Shown: positions 7,249 through 16,562, counted from the first letter of the stretch. The stretch is DNA of 64,000 nucleotides from DATKLL01 sp035542475 (GCA_035542475.1 DATKLL010000134.1:1-64000); one strand, 5' to 3'. Program-made: numbers and translations. The notes: generated by a model from the letters alone, not told the origin.

Positions 7249-7809
7249 TTATTCTCGAGCATATACACTCATCAATACGCCTTCTGCCAGGATGTGGCCC
7301 TGCATGGCCTGCAGAAGCTGATCCCTTGTAACCCCGGCCCTCAGATTTGTCGTCACATCGAGAGCGTAAACCCTAAAGAAGAACCGATGTTCTCCGGCAG
7401 GATAACATGGTCCACCATATCCTATCTGATCATAATCATTCTTGCCCTGCCGGGCACCGTTTTCGAGCTGTTCCTTCTTGGCCACGGCTTCATTTAGTTT
7501 GGCTGCATCGGCAGGGATGTCATAGATAACCCAGTGTACCCAATTGCCCGCAGGGGCGTCGGGTGTTTCACAGATTACAGCGAAGGTTCTCGTCCCAGCG
7601 GGGGCGTTTTTCCACTCTAGGGGAGGCGAAATGTCCGCCCCGTCACAGGTGAACTTGTCCGACATCGACTTCGCGTAACCGAAAGCCGGGCTTTTCACGT
7701 CCAGTACAGGACCCATTTTTGTCGTATCGCCAGACTTGGAGCAAGAAATGAACACCAGAAAAAAAGAAATAATAAGTGCATGGAAAAAGAATCCCTTTTC
7801 AAGATGCAT
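7249..7809 (-). CDS. YbhB/YbcL family PEBP-like lipoprotein
   Basis: Phosphatidylethanolamine-binding-protein / Raf-kinase-inhibitor-like fold (YbhB family). The conserved CETPDAPAGNWVHWV motif and the GYGGPCYPAGEHRF motif line the ligand pocket of this family. The N-terminus is a lipoprotein signal: a hydrophobic stretch followed by FISCS, so it is probably anchored to the outer leaflet of a membrane. The start is taken at the Met just before HLEKGFFF (7809); an in-frame start at 7848 would add 13 residues. The physiological ligand of bacterial members is not established. It lies upstream of the symporter genes on the same strand and shares their higher GC. Confidence 0.85.
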   Translation of the reverse strand: MHLEKGFFFHALIISFFLVFISCSKSGDTTKMGPVLDVKSPAFGYAKSMSDKFTCDGADISPPLEWKNAPAGTRTFAVICETPDAPAGNWVHWVIYDIPADAAKLNEAVAKKEQLENGARQGKNDYDQIGYGGPCYPAGEHRFFFRVYALDVTTNLRAGVTRDQLLQAMQGHILAEGVLMSVYARE

Positions 7810-8218
7810 TTCTAATAAATTGACTTTTTTCATAATCATGTGGATCATTCTTATAATTTACCGGTCTTCTTCTGATAACGAGCCTGTCTCCCCAAGGTGA
7901 TCTATCTTTTGTGTATAGCGGGTTTTTCAATGAACAGTCGATAATCTCGGATACGGTTGATAAATAGAAAAAAGGCTTTGAATGGTATTGATTGATTTCG
8001 CAAAATTTATATCACAATTTGTCCTCGATATCAAATGGGAATAGAAAAATTTAAAAAATTAGATAACCTATGGAAAAAACTGAAGGCTAATGCGGTTGTT
8101 AAAGTGTATGGTGAAATACCTGGGCCCGTTTTACTAAATTAGGATAATTGCAGATTAAGTGTAAAGCTTCGGGTCAGGGGCTTGATAAGAGATAATAAAT
8201 ATCTATTGTGAAAATTTC
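7810..8218. other. Intergenic gap between the PEBP gene and pth
   Basis: About 400 AT-rich bases with no supported gene. A 35-codon ATG frame at 8035-8142 on the plus strand has no ribosome-binding site. Composition drops back to the chromosomal AT-rich level here, which makes this the likely right edge of the GC-rich block. Confidence 0.5.
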
Positions 8219-8824
8219 TCAACAAGGAAGGGTATCATCTTTTTTATTTGAAAAATTGGTAATTCTTTCGTTGTAATGATTCATCGCTGCCTGAATCCCT
8301 GATGAAATGACCATTGTTACAGCATCACTTGCTGATGCTGTAATCAGGGGCAGCAGTTTCATTTCATCTTCAGTGAACGGTTCAAGGACATATTTTTCGA
8401 CCATTGACCTGTCGGCTGGTTTCCCAATGCCGATTCTTACCCTTATGAATTCCATATCTCCTAAATGATCTATTATGGAAATTAGTCCCTTGTGTCCTGC
8501 ATGGCCGCCGCCCATCTTCAATCTTATTGTCTCAAACGGCAGATCAATGTCATCATGAATAATGATCAGGCCTTCGAGATCAATTTTAAAATAATCAATC
8601 AGCTTTTTGACAGAGATGCCACTGATATTCATGTAGGTTTGCGGTTTGGCGAGCAAAACCGGAATACTTCCGATATTACCTCTTCCATAAAAGGCATCGA
8701 AACCTTTCATGCTGACGGAAATATTACAGTCGGAAGCTAACTTATCGATGACCAAGAATCCGATATTATGTCTGGTGGATCTGTACTTTAAACCAGGATT
8801 TCCCAGCCCGATTATAAGCCTCAA
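8219..8824 (-). CDS. pth: Peptidyl-tRNA hydrolase
   Basis: Releases tRNA from peptidyl-tRNAs that drop off the ribosome. The opening GLGNPGLKYRSTRHNIGF carries the conserved Asn and catalytic His; KPQTYMNISG and HDDIDLPF are the other family motifs, including the catalytic Asp. Length 201 residues is typical. It starts with TTG at 8824, supported by GAGG 7 bases upstream. It is the last gene of the block ispE, tRNA-Gln, prs, rplY, pth, all on the minus strand. Confidence 0.97.
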   Translation of the reverse strand: MRLIIGLGNPGLKYRSTRHNIGFLVIDKLASDCNISVSMKGFDAFYGRGNIGSIPVLLAKPQTYMNISGISVKKLIDYFKIDLEGLIIIHDDIDLPFETIRLKMGGGHAGHKGLISIIDHLGDMEFIRVRIGIGKPADRSMVEKYVLEPFTEDEMKLLPLITASASDAVTMVISSGIQAAMNHYNERITNFSNKKDDTLPC

Positions 8825-8853
8825 GCGGTAACCTCTGAGTGGAGTGTACTATT

Positions 8854-9486
8854 CTATTTATCAGTCTGTTCCGGTTCCTGCGGCTCCTCCGCCACCTGCT
8901 CCTCTACCTGTTCAACTTTAACAGTGACTTTAGGTGCCGTAACTGATGCTATAATTGTATCTTCAGGATCAAGGACAGTAACACCCTCAGGCAGTTTTAT
9001 ATCGAGTAACTTTATTGAATCACCGATGTTAAGACCACTTACATCGACTTCGATAAATTCGGGCAACACAGAAAAAAGGCAAGAAACCTTAATATCCCTT
9101 TTGATATGATGCAGATCACCTCCGGTTTCTACACCTACAGCTGTTCCTATAAAATGAATAGGTATGTCAAGGGTAATTGATTGATTTTTGTCGATCTCAA
9201 AAAAATCAATATGAAGGAATTTTCCACTTACGGGTTCAATCTGCAACTCCTTAATAAGAGTGAATTTTTCCATTTTTTTACCGTTGTTAACTTGCAGATT
9301 TATAAACACATTTTCTTCTTTACCCTTTAATATCTTAGTTAACTCGGCAGAGTTGACGGACAACAGAATGGTCTCTGCCTTGGAACCATAGACCACTGCG
9401 GGGACAAACCCGTCTTTTCTCAATCTTCGTGCCACTCCTTTTCCAATATCCTTACGGCGATTGGCCTTTAACTCACTTATTTCCAT
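8854..9486 (-). CDS. rplY: 50S ribosomal protein L25, long (Ctc) form
   Basis: 5S rRNA-binding protein L25 with the C-terminal extension of the Ctc/TL5 type. The N-terminal L25 domain (about residues 1-95) contains RKDIGKGVARRLRKDGFVPAV, and a beta-rich second domain follows to about 185. The C-terminal tail is acidic (EQVEEQVAEEPQEPEQ). 210 residues fits the long form. Good ribosome-binding site (AGGAGG) 4-5 bases before the ATG. It lies 9 bases after prs and 29 before pth, so the three genes are probably cotranscribed. Confidence 0.97.
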   Translation of the reverse strand: MEISELKANRRKDIGKGVARRLRKDGFVPAVVYGSKAETILLSVNSAELTKILKGKEENVFINLQVNNGKKMEKFTLIKELQIEPVSGKFLHIDFFEIDKNQSITLDIPIHFIGTAVGVETGGDLHHIKRDIKVSCLFSVLPEFIEVDVSGLNIGDSIKLLDIKLPEGVTVLDPEDTIIASVTAPKVTVKVEQVEEQVAEEPQEPEQTDK

Positions 9487-9495
9487 TTACTCCTC

Positions 9496-10437
9496 CTATA
9501 TAAAAAGCGAATGTACTGAATCGTTATAGTAAATGCGTCTAACTGCTTCACTTATAAGCCCTGCTACAGAAAGAACTTTGATACGATTGCAGGACTTTGC
9601 CTTATCGTGCAACGGGATAGTATCCGTGACAATGATCTCTTTGATGCTTGAGCTTTCTAATCTCTCAATAGCGGGTCCTGAAAGGACTGGGTGAGTACAG
9701 CATACGGAGACTTCCAGGGCGCCTGCTTGTCTGAGGGCTTCGGCAGCCTGTGTTATCGTTCCAGCCGTGTCAATCATGTCGTCAAGTACGACCACCCTTG
9801 CGCCTTTTACGTCACCGATGATATTCATAACACTCGACTCATTGGGGCCTTCCCTTCTTTTATCCACGATGGCAATATTGACGTCCAACCGCTTACCAAA
9901 CGCCCTTGCTCTTTCAACGCCGCCTGTATCGGGAGAAACGATGACTATATTGCCTTGGTAATTCTTCCTGATGTACTCCAGTAGGACCGGAGTTGCGAAT
10001 AGATTATCGACGGGAATGTTAAAGAACCCCTGAATCTGACCGGCGTGGAGATCTATCGAAAGAACACGGGAAGCGCCTGCCGCGGTGATAAGGTCTGCGA
10101 CCAGCTTTGCCGAAATCGGTGCCCTGGGGGCTACCTTCCTATCCTGTCTTGCATACCCATAGTAAGGGATCACGGCTGTAACGCGGTCTGCAGATGCCCT
10201 CTTCATGGCGTCGATCATTATCAGGAGTTCCATTAAGGTAATATTTACCGGCGGGCAAGTTGATTGAATGATGAAGACATCCATACCACGCACATTTTCA
10301 TTAATTTCCACCCTTGTCTCGCCGTCGCTGAATTGAGACACATTAGCCTTTCCGCGAGATACCCCTAGGTTTTCGCAGATCTTTTGGGCAAGAGGTATAT
10401 TTGCATTGCCGGAGAATATTCTCATTCTATCTAGCAT
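9496..10437 (-). CDS. prs: Ribose-phosphate pyrophosphokinase
   Basis: Makes PRPP from ribose 5-phosphate and ATP for nucleotide, His and Trp synthesis. Motifs visible are MRIFSGNANIPLAQKI at the start, the ATP-binding YYGYARQDRK flexible loop and the PRPP motif VVVLDDMIDTAGT. The start is set at the ATG at 10437 because GAAAGGAAA precedes it at correct spacing; the upstream GTG at 10452 lies before that site. Length 313 residues, usual for class I enzymes. tRNA-Gln lies 35 bases upstream. Confidence 0.97.
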   Translation of the reverse strand: MLDRMRIFSGNANIPLAQKICENLGVSRGKANVSQFSDGETRVEINENVRGMDVFIIQSTCPPVNITLMELLIMIDAMKRASADRVTAVIPYYGYARQDRKVAPRAPISAKLVADLITAAGASRVLSIDLHAGQIQGFFNIPVDNLFATPVLLEYIRKNYQGNIVIVSPDTGGVERARAFGKRLDVNIAIVDKRREGPNESSVMNIIGDVKGARVVVLDDMIDTAGTITQAAEALRQAGALEVSVCCTHPVLSGPAIERLESSSIKEIIVTDTIPLHDKAKSCNRIKVLSVAGLISEAVRRIYYNDSVHSLFI

Positions 10438-10471
10438 GAAATTTCCTTTCACAATATGTAATTATAATGTA

Positions 10472-10546
10472 TGGCTGGGGCGGGAGGATTCGAACCTCCG
10501 TATGCAAGAACCAAAATCTTGTGTCTTACCGCTTGACGACGCCCCA
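10472..10546 (-). tRNA. tRNA-Gln (anticodon TTG)
   Basis: A 75-base cloverleaf on the minus strand. The acceptor stem TGGGGCG pairs with CGCCCCA, followed by an encoded GCCA end; the T-arm contains GGTTCGAATCC; the anticodon stem CAAGA/TCTTG encloses TTTTGGT, giving anticodon TTG. It sits between ispE and prs in the same orientation, so it is probably processed from a common transcript. Confidence 0.96.
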
Positions 10547-10608
10547 TTATGTATTGTGTTTAACCCATGCCCCTTGAATACAAGCAGTGAGTTATGATGA
10601 AATTCTTC

Positions 10609-11451
10609 TTACAGAGAATAAGCCAGATATACGGACCAATCATTACCGCCGATGTGTCGTAGAGCCTGATCAGCCTTTGCCGCTTCTTTTTCCTCTGTAA
10701 AAATTCCTGCAACGGTTGGCCCACTGCCGGACATTAGTGCGCCAAGAGCGCCATTCTGTAACAAAAGATTCTTTAAATTTTGCAATATAGGGTGACGGAC
10801 CAGCGTGACTTTCTCAAGATCATTATGGAGTCCTTTTATCAAGTAATCAACCGTATAAACCTTGGGATATTTATACCTTACCGACCGTTTTGTCAATCTT
10901 AAATTAAGATTTTCATAAATCATTTTTGTCGAGACTTCAAAGCCGGGATTAATCAGAACATACCACAATCGGGGAATGTGTTCGGCAATCTGAAGTCTAT
11001 CACCTATGCCGAAGGCCCATGCCGTCTTCCCAAATATAAAAAAAGGCACATCTGCTCCGATTCCGGCCCCTATCTTCATTAGCTCTTCGGTAGTATAATG
11101 AAGATCCATCATGTCATTTATGGCCATCAGAGCGGTAGCCGCATTGGAGCTTCCCCCTCCCAATCCCGCCGCTACAGGAATCCTTTTTTTAATGGTAATT
11201 TGTATTCCAGGTGAGCATGAATTACGGAAAAGAAGGGCGTGTGCTGCCCTGTAAACTATGTTGTTTTCATTTTCCGGGAGCGTGCTGCCCGGACATTTCA
11301 CAGTGATGCCGTGGTCGGTGGGGTGGAATGTCATCTCATCATAAAGGCTGATCATTTGCATCAATGTTGCTATATCATGGTAGCCATCCTCCCGCTTTCT
11401 CAGTACCCGGAGGTGAAGATTAACCTTTGCAGGTGATAATTTCCTGATCAT
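10609..11451 (-). CDS. ispE: 4-diphosphocytidyl-2-C-methyl-D-erythritol kinase
   Basis: GHMP-family kinase of the non-mevalonate isoprenoid pathway. The N-terminal SPAKVNLHLRVLRKREDGYHD motif and the ATP-binding PVAAGLGGGSSNAATAL motif are clear, and GALMSGSGPTVAG is the third GHMP motif. Length 280 residues is normal. Its ATG overlaps the end of the DUF1844 gene by 4 bases, pointing to translational coupling. tRNA-Gln, prs, rplY and pth follow. Confidence 0.97.
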   Translation of the reverse strand: MIRKLSPAKVNLHLRVLRKREDGYHDIATLMQMISLYDEMTFHPTDHGITVKCPGSTLPENENNIVYRAAHALLFRNSCSPGIQITIKKRIPVAAGLGGGSSNAATALMAINDMMDLHYTTEELMKIGAGIGADVPFFIFGKTAWAFGIGDRLQIAEHIPRLWYVLINPGFEVSTKMIYENLNLRLTKRSVRYKYPKVYTVDYLIKGLHNDLEKVTLVRHPILQNLKNLLLQNGALGALMSGSGPTVAGIFTEEKEAAKADQALRHIGGNDWSVYLAYSL

Positions 11452-11870
11452 CCACCGGCCTGTTCTTTCACATATCTCATCATCAGCTCGTACAGGATTC
11501 CGTCTAAAAGTTCTTTTTCATTATCATCGAGATTTCCCATGGTCTTATTTTTTAACATATTCAGCATATCAATAGTCTGTTTGGCTGCAGCAAGATTCTT
11601 CTCCATCTTTTTTGTTACTGGATCAGGAAAATCGCCGAAATGATACATGACCGTTGTACTTAGTGAAAACACGAAGCTGGAAAAAGTAACTTCCGGGAAA
11701 TAGTCTTCAGGGGCTTTTTTTTCGCCGCCTTTTTCAGCAGGCTCTTCATCAGCTTTTGTATGTGTTCCCGTTTCTTCCCTTTTCAACTCTTCCTTGCGGG
11801 TTTCCCCGGATTCATCAAAAATTCGTTTATCCTTGATTACAAATCCTTTATCTGTTTTTTCTTCTTCCAT
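11448..11870 (-). CDS. DUF1844 domain protein
   Basis: Small, probably cytoplasmic protein of unknown function. The first 65 residues are charged and low-complexity (many E, K, D). The DUF1844 domain follows, with SSFVFSLSTTVMYHFGDFPD and a helical segment ending in LMMRYVKEQ. The start is the ATG at 11870, which has AAGGAGG at good spacing; an in-frame start at 11903 does not. 140 residues. It overlaps ispE by 4 bases. DUF1844 proteins occur widely in Deltaproteobacteria, but no function is established. Confidence 0.85.
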   Translation of the reverse strand: MEEEKTDKGFVIKDKRIFDESGETRKEELKREETGTHTKADEEPAEKGGEKKAPEDYFPEVTFSSFVFSLSTTVMYHFGDFPDPVTKKMEKNLAAAKQTIDMLNMLKNKTMGNLDDNEKELLDGILYELMMRYVKEQAGG

Positions 11871-11997
11871 ATAAGCCTCCTTCCCTGCAAAAAATACAGC
11901 CATTGCGATCAGTAATCAGTCGATAGAAATCGAAAATAGGTGCGTATATGAGCCTATAACTTTGAAGTTACTGTAAGGGTGGCCTTATAAATTCTAT

Positions 11998-12846
11998 TTA
12001 CGCGGGCCTCATGCTTCTCAGCCTGGCAATGCGCTCCTCAATGGGAGGATGTGTACTGAAGAGATTCATGAGGGATTTTCCTGTCAGCGGATTGACGATA
12101 AACATATGTGCCGTTGACGGGTTTGCTTCCATCGGGATTATCTGTGATGCCTTTGACAGCTTTTCGAGAGCTCCTGCCAGTCCGTAAGGTTTTCCGGATA
12201 CCTTTGCCCCGCCTGCGTCCGCCAAATATTCCCGGGACCTAGAAATCGCCGTCTGGATAATCGTGGCTGCGATAGGTGCAAGAATAGCCATCAGGATTAG
12301 ACCGATGAAACCTCCGCCTTCTTCGTCACTGTCGCGGTTCGAACCTCCGAAAATAGCCGCCCATTGAGCCATATTGGCAAGCATTACGATAGCACCGGCT
12401 AATGTTGCTGCAATGGAACCTATAAGCATGTCCCTGTTTTTGATATGTGTAAGTTCATGGGCAAGCACTCCTTCAAGCTCATCCCTGTTCAGCATTCTTA
12501 GTATTCCTTGAGTAACAGCGACAACAGCATGATTTTCATTGCGTCCGGTGGCAAAGGCGTTGGGGGTATCACCGGGAACAATATAGACTTTCGGCATGGG
12601 AAGACCTGCCTTTAATGCAAGGTTCTTTACTATGCGGTAAAGATCGGGAGCCTCACTTTCCGAAACCTCTTGTGCACTGTACATCCGTAAAATCAGCTTA
12701 TCCGAGAACCAGTATGCTCCAAAGTTCATCACCATGGCGAAAATGAACGCAATGACAACACCGCCTTTTCCGCCGAAGTATCCTCCGATCAGCATTAAAA
12801 GACCGGTCAGGGCGCCGAGTAATAAACCTGTTTTGATGGTGTTCAT
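11998..12846 (-). CDS. htpX: Membrane zinc metalloprotease HtpX
   Basis: M48-family inner-membrane protease that degrades misfolded membrane proteins together with FtsH. Two N-terminal membrane segments (about residues 7-50) precede the zinc site HELTHIKN near 140-147 and a downstream glutamate ligand in SREYLADAGG. Two more hydrophobic stretches lie between them. 282 residues is typical. AAAGGAGG precedes the ATG. It lies 16 bases after clpB, giving an operon of DAC, clpB and htpX devoted to stress and protein quality. Confidence 0.97.
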   Translation of the reverse strand: MNTIKTGLLLGALTGLLMLIGGYFGGKGGVVIAFIFAMVMNFGAYWFSDKLILRMYSAQEVSESEAPDLYRIVKNLALKAGLPMPKVYIVPGDTPNAFATGRNENHAVVAVTQGILRMLNRDELEGVLAHELTHIKNRDMLIGSIAATLAGAIVMLANMAQWAAIFGGSNRDSDEEGGGFIGLILMAILAPIAATIIQTAISRSREYLADAGGAKVSGKPYGLAGALEKLSKASQIIPMEANPSTAHMFIVNPLTGKSLMNLFSTHPPIEERIARLRSMRPA

Positions 12847-12862
12847 TAAAAAAACCTCCTTT

Positions 12863-15451
12863 TTACCTTTTCTTAAAAATCATCTCACCGTTATCTTTCG
12901 CATCAACGATAACGTGGTCTCCTTCAGCAAATGTCCCGTTCAGAATCCTTAAGGCAAGATTATCCAGGAGCAGTTTCTGAAGAGCCCTTTTCAGGGGTCT
13001 TGCACCGTAAACCGGGCTGTAGCCGGACTTAGCTATATATTTTTTTGCATTTTCTGTCAATTCAAGTGTCAACTTGCGTTCCTTCAATCGTTTCTCAATC
13101 AAACCTATCTGAATATCAATAATCCTGTCTATGTCATTAACGGTCAACGATCTGAACGTAATGATATCATCTATGCGATTCAGAAATTCCGGTCTGAAGG
13201 TTGATCTGAGGGCTTCCATCGTCCTTATCCGTTTGTCTTCGTCGCTGATGGATGGATCGTGTATCCATTGTCCTCCGATGTTGGAGGTCATAATGACAAT
13301 GGTATTTTTAAAATCAACAGTCCTTCCGTGGCCGTCGGTCAATCTGCCGTCATCGAGAATTTGCAGCAGGATATTGAACACGTCCATGTGCGCCTTTTCA
13401 ATTTCGTCGAAGAGCACGACTGTATAAGGCCTTCTCCGTACAGCTTCAGTCAGATAGCCACCCTCATCGTATCCCACATATCCCGGGGGTGCGCCGATCA
13501 GGCGCGCGACAGAGTGCTTTTCCATGTACTCGGACATATCGATCCTGATCATGGCCTGCTCATTGGCGAACATAAATTCGGCTAAGGCCCTTGCCAGCTC
13601 CGTCTTTCCGACACCCGTAGGTCCCAGGAAGATGAAGGAGCCTATTGGCCTGTTCGGGTCCTGAAGGCCTGACCGGGCCCTTCTCAGGGCACTGGATACG
13701 GCGGCAATACCTTCATCCTGGCCGACCACCCTTTGTTTAAGCCTTTCTTCCATATGAATCAGTTTTTGTACATCGCTTTCCATCATGCGTGATACGGGGA
13801 TACCTGTCCAGTTGGCCACAACTTCAGCCACATCTTCCGAATCCACCTCTTCTTTCAACATTTTGTTGTCTTTTTGGATATCGGAAAGCCTGGTGTTTTC
13901 TTGGTCCAGCTCTTTATTCAGTTCGACAAGCTTTCCGTAACGTATCTCTGCCGCCTTTGCGAGATTTCCCTCTCTCTGGGCATTCATCTCTTCAGCTTTA
14001 TATTCTTCGATCTTACTTTTGATAATCTGAATCTTGCGTATTATTTCTTTCTCCTTCCCCCAATGCCCCTTCATTTTTTCCATAGACGCTTTGAGTTCCG
14101 AGAGTTCCCTATCAATCTTGTCACGTCTTTCCTGGGTCGTTTTTTCCATGTCGTTCTTCAGGGACTGCCGCTCAATTTCCAGTTGCGTTATTTTTCTCTC
14201 AATTGTATCAATTTCGGCCGGCATGCTGTCGAGTTCGATCCGGAGTCGAGAGGCCGCCTCATCAATCAGATCAACCGCCTTGTCCGGCAGAAACCTGTCG
14301 CTGATATATCGATGGGAGAGTGTCGCGGCAGCGATAATTGCGGAATCCTTGATCCTCACCCCATGGTGAACCTCGTAGCGTTCTTTTAAACCCCGGAGGA
14401 TGGCGATAGTATCCTCCACCGTTGGTTCCCTTACAATGATCGGTTGGAATCTCCTTTCAAGGGCAGGGTCTTTTTCGATGTGTTTACGATATTCATTTAA
14501 TGTAGTTGCTCCGATACAGCGTAATTCTCCCCTGGCAAGGGCGGGTTTCAGCATATTGGATGCATCGATGGCCCCTTCTGCCGCTCCGGCGCCAACTACA
14601 GTGTGTATTTCATCAATAAAGAGGACGATCTCTCCTTGAGCGTCTGTTACTTCTTTAAGTACTGCTTTAAGCCTTTCTTCGAATTCTCCCCGGTACTTTG
14701 CGCCTGCAACTAGAGCGCCTATATCCAAGCCGACTATTCGTTTGTCCTTCAAGCTGTCCGGGACGTCGCCGTTTATAATACGTTGGGCAAGGCCTTCCAC
14801 AATGGCCGTCTTGCCCACACCAGGTTCCCCTATAAGAACAGGATTGTTTTTTGTTCTTCTGGAAAGTACATGCATGATCCTCCTGATTTCATCGTCCCTG
14901 CCGATAACGGGATCAAAAGCTCCCTTCTTGGCAAGGTCGTTAAAATCCCGGGCATAACGCTTCAGTGCCTGATATTTCTCCTCCGGGTTGGGGTCTGTTA
15001 TCCTCTGGCTTCCCCTGATTTCCACAAGAACTCTGAAAATATTGTCCTTCGTAATGCCGTTACCTCGAAGTATTTTTCCGGCTGCACCTTCCTTTTCCTC
15101 GGCAATTACTACCAGAATATGTTCGGCACTTACGTATTCATCTTTCAGGCGGGCAGCTTCGATAAGTGCATCGTCTAACACTTTATTCAACCTTGGTGTG
15201 ATGTAGGTCTGGCCCGCCCCGGCACCTTCGATTTTTGGTAATTTTTCCAGTGCTTTTGTTATCTCGGATTCAATACGTCCGGCATCTGCTCCAAGTTTTT
15301 TGAATATTTCCGTGACAACCCCTTCCGGCTGTTTCAGGAATGATAGAAGCAGATGCTCAACATTCACGGCCTGATGTCCGTATTTATTTGCTAAGTTCTG
15401 GGCCTCCTGAAGGGCCTCTTGAACCTTCAGTGTAAATTTGTCAAACCTCAT
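12863..15451 (-). CDS. clpB: ATP-dependent disaggregase ClpB
   Basis: Hexameric AAA+ chaperone that threads aggregated proteins through its pore with DnaK. N-terminal Clp repeat domain (about 1-145); first AAA+ domain with Walker A GEPGVGKTA near 205; the long coiled-coil M domain (about 405-530) that distinguishes ClpB from ClpA/ClpC; second AAA+ domain with GPTGVGKTE near 610; and the D2-small domain. 862 residues matches the family. Ribosome-binding site GGAGG upstream. Located between a diadenylate cyclase-like gene (12 bases away) and htpX. Confidence 0.98.
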   Translation of the reverse strand: MRFDKFTLKVQEALQEAQNLANKYGHQAVNVEHLLLSFLKQPEGVVTEIFKKLGADAGRIESEITKALEKLPKIEGAGAGQTYITPRLNKVLDDALIEAARLKDEYVSAEHILVVIAEEKEGAAGKILRGNGITKDNIFRVLVEIRGSQRITDPNPEEKYQALKRYARDFNDLAKKGAFDPVIGRDDEIRRIMHVLSRRTKNNPVLIGEPGVGKTAIVEGLAQRIINGDVPDSLKDKRIVGLDIGALVAGAKYRGEFEERLKAVLKEVTDAQGEIVLFIDEIHTVVGAGAAEGAIDASNMLKPALARGELRCIGATTLNEYRKHIEKDPALERRFQPIIVREPTVEDTIAILRGLKERYEVHHGVRIKDSAIIAAATLSHRYISDRFLPDKAVDLIDEAASRLRIELDSMPAEIDTIERKITQLEIERQSLKNDMEKTTQERRDKIDRELSELKASMEKMKGHWGKEKEIIRKIQIIKSKIEEYKAEEMNAQREGNLAKAAEIRYGKLVELNKELDQENTRLSDIQKDNKMLKEEVDSEDVAEVVANWTGIPVSRMMESDVQKLIHMEERLKQRVVGQDEGIAAVSSALRRARSGLQDPNRPIGSFIFLGPTGVGKTELARALAEFMFANEQAMIRIDMSEYMEKHSVARLIGAPPGYVGYDEGGYLTEAVRRRPYTVVLFDEIEKAHMDVFNILLQILDDGRLTDGHGRTVDFKNTIVIMTSNIGGQWIHDPSISDEDKRIRTMEALRSTFRPEFLNRIDDIITFRSLTVNDIDRIIDIQIGLIEKRLKERKLTLELTENAKKYIAKSGYSPVYGARPLKRALQKLLLDNLALRILNGTFAEGDHVIVDAKDNGEMIFKKR

Positions 15452-15463
15452 TGTGCCTCCGAT

Positions 15464-16333
15464 TTATGGTATTGGCTTTAAAATGCTCACGAAGAGCTTC
15501 CCGTTTTTGAATACACTGACATTGCCGGTTGATTCGGAAAGGACAATAGCGATGGCATTAGTGACATCTGTAATTCCCGCGGCGGCGATATGCCTGCTCC
15601 CCAAACCCTGAGGAAAATCCTTGCTCTCCATGGCTGCATTTAGATGCCTGCCAGCCGTAACTATAGCACCGTTATCCTTTATGATAAATGCACCATCGAT
15701 GGCTGAAAACTCCTTGATCGTTTCTATCAAATCGGGATTAAGGATATTTCTCTCCTCTTCCGTATATCCCAAAAAGGGGTTGATGACCATCTGCCTGGAA
15801 AGCTGAAGCACCTTTTCGTCATCCCCCAAAACGAAAATGCATCCGACTTTTCTCCCTTCTCTTCCTTGAGCTGCCAATTCAAGAACAATATTAAGGGACT
15901 CACTAAAGACTTCCGGGTGAACCACCTGTGTTATGTCTGTGATATTCTGTGAAGTCAAAACCTCAAATTCCTTACCGACATCGATCATGAAGATACTGTC
16001 CACGTAGCCCAACTTGGGAAGGCCACTAATGCAGACTAGTTTATCTCCCTTTTTAAAGAGGCCTGCGGCGATACCTTTGGTGATGGCTATTTTAATCTGA
16101 CCCAAGCGCGAAAGATTAACGTCTGGGACATTTATAACTGTCCCTAGATTGATCAATTCTTCTGCTAATTCTTCTTCACCCCTGGTAACCAGGACGAGGT
16201 TGAAACATGGTTTTTCACCTTTGGCAACGTGCAATTCCGAGGCGGCGTCCGTATAGAGCATAAGAGCCTTTGCTTTAACCTCATCGGCTATACGGCAGGC
16301 ATGATCTAGTATGATCCGATTGATATCCTTCAT
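15464..16333 (-). CDS. DisA_N-type diadenylate cyclase (c-di-AMP synthase), probable
   Basis: The C-terminal half (about 150-285) is a DAC domain: DGAFIIKDNGAIVTAG (the DGA metal/ATP motif near 213), then GLGSRHIAAAGITDVTNAI, and GNVSVFKNGKL. The usual RHR motif appears as RHI (near 247), so one arginine is missing; activity is likely but not certain. The N-terminal half resembles a small alpha/beta domain (pyruvate-kinase C-terminal-like) found in other DAC proteins, not the DisA DNA-binding part. No membrane helix is seen. 289 residues, with AGGGGAG before the ATG. First gene of the operon with clpB and htpX, and divergent from rpoH. Confidence 0.82.
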   Translation of the reverse strand: MKDINRIILDHACRIADEVKAKALMLYTDAASELHVAKGEKPCFNLVLVTRGEEELAEELINLGTVINVPDVNLSRLGQIKIAITKGIAAGLFKKGDKLVCISGLPKLGYVDSIFMIDVGKEFEVLTSQNITDITQVVHPEVFSESLNIVLELAAQGREGRKVGCIFVLGDDEKVLQLSRQMVINPFLGYTEEERNILNPDLIETIKEFSAIDGAFIIKDNGAIVTAGRHLNAAMESKDFPQGLGSRHIAAAGITDVTNAIAIVLSESTGNVSVFKNGKLFVSILKPIP

Positions 16334-16486
16334 GTATCGTCTCCCCTGTTTAAGTTATCATATTCTTTAAAAATATCAGGTATAAATAATTATAATAATT
16401 TTTTATAAATTAACCATAAACACCATATAAGTCAATATGCCTAACAAAGAATATATTTATATAATATTACAGTGTAAAATATACTC

Positions 16487-16515
16487 TTGACTGTAGATTG
16501 ATACTTAAATATTAT
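16487..16515 (+). promoter_or_regulatory. Sigma-70-type promoter of rpoH
   Basis: TTGACT (16487-16492) and TATTAT (16510-16515) are separated by 17 bases, close to consensus, in a very AT-rich region. The start site would lie near 16522, giving a leader of about 40 bases before the rpoH GTG. Confidence 0.65.
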
Positions 16516-16562
16516 ATAAATCTTAATATATTTGTAACGGATGCATTAAGGAGGAATATCAA

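Noticed and set aside
8035..8142. A 35-codon ATG frame in the gap after the PEBP gene
   Set aside because: No ribosome-binding site, no recognisable motif, and such frames are expected by chance in AT-rich spacer.
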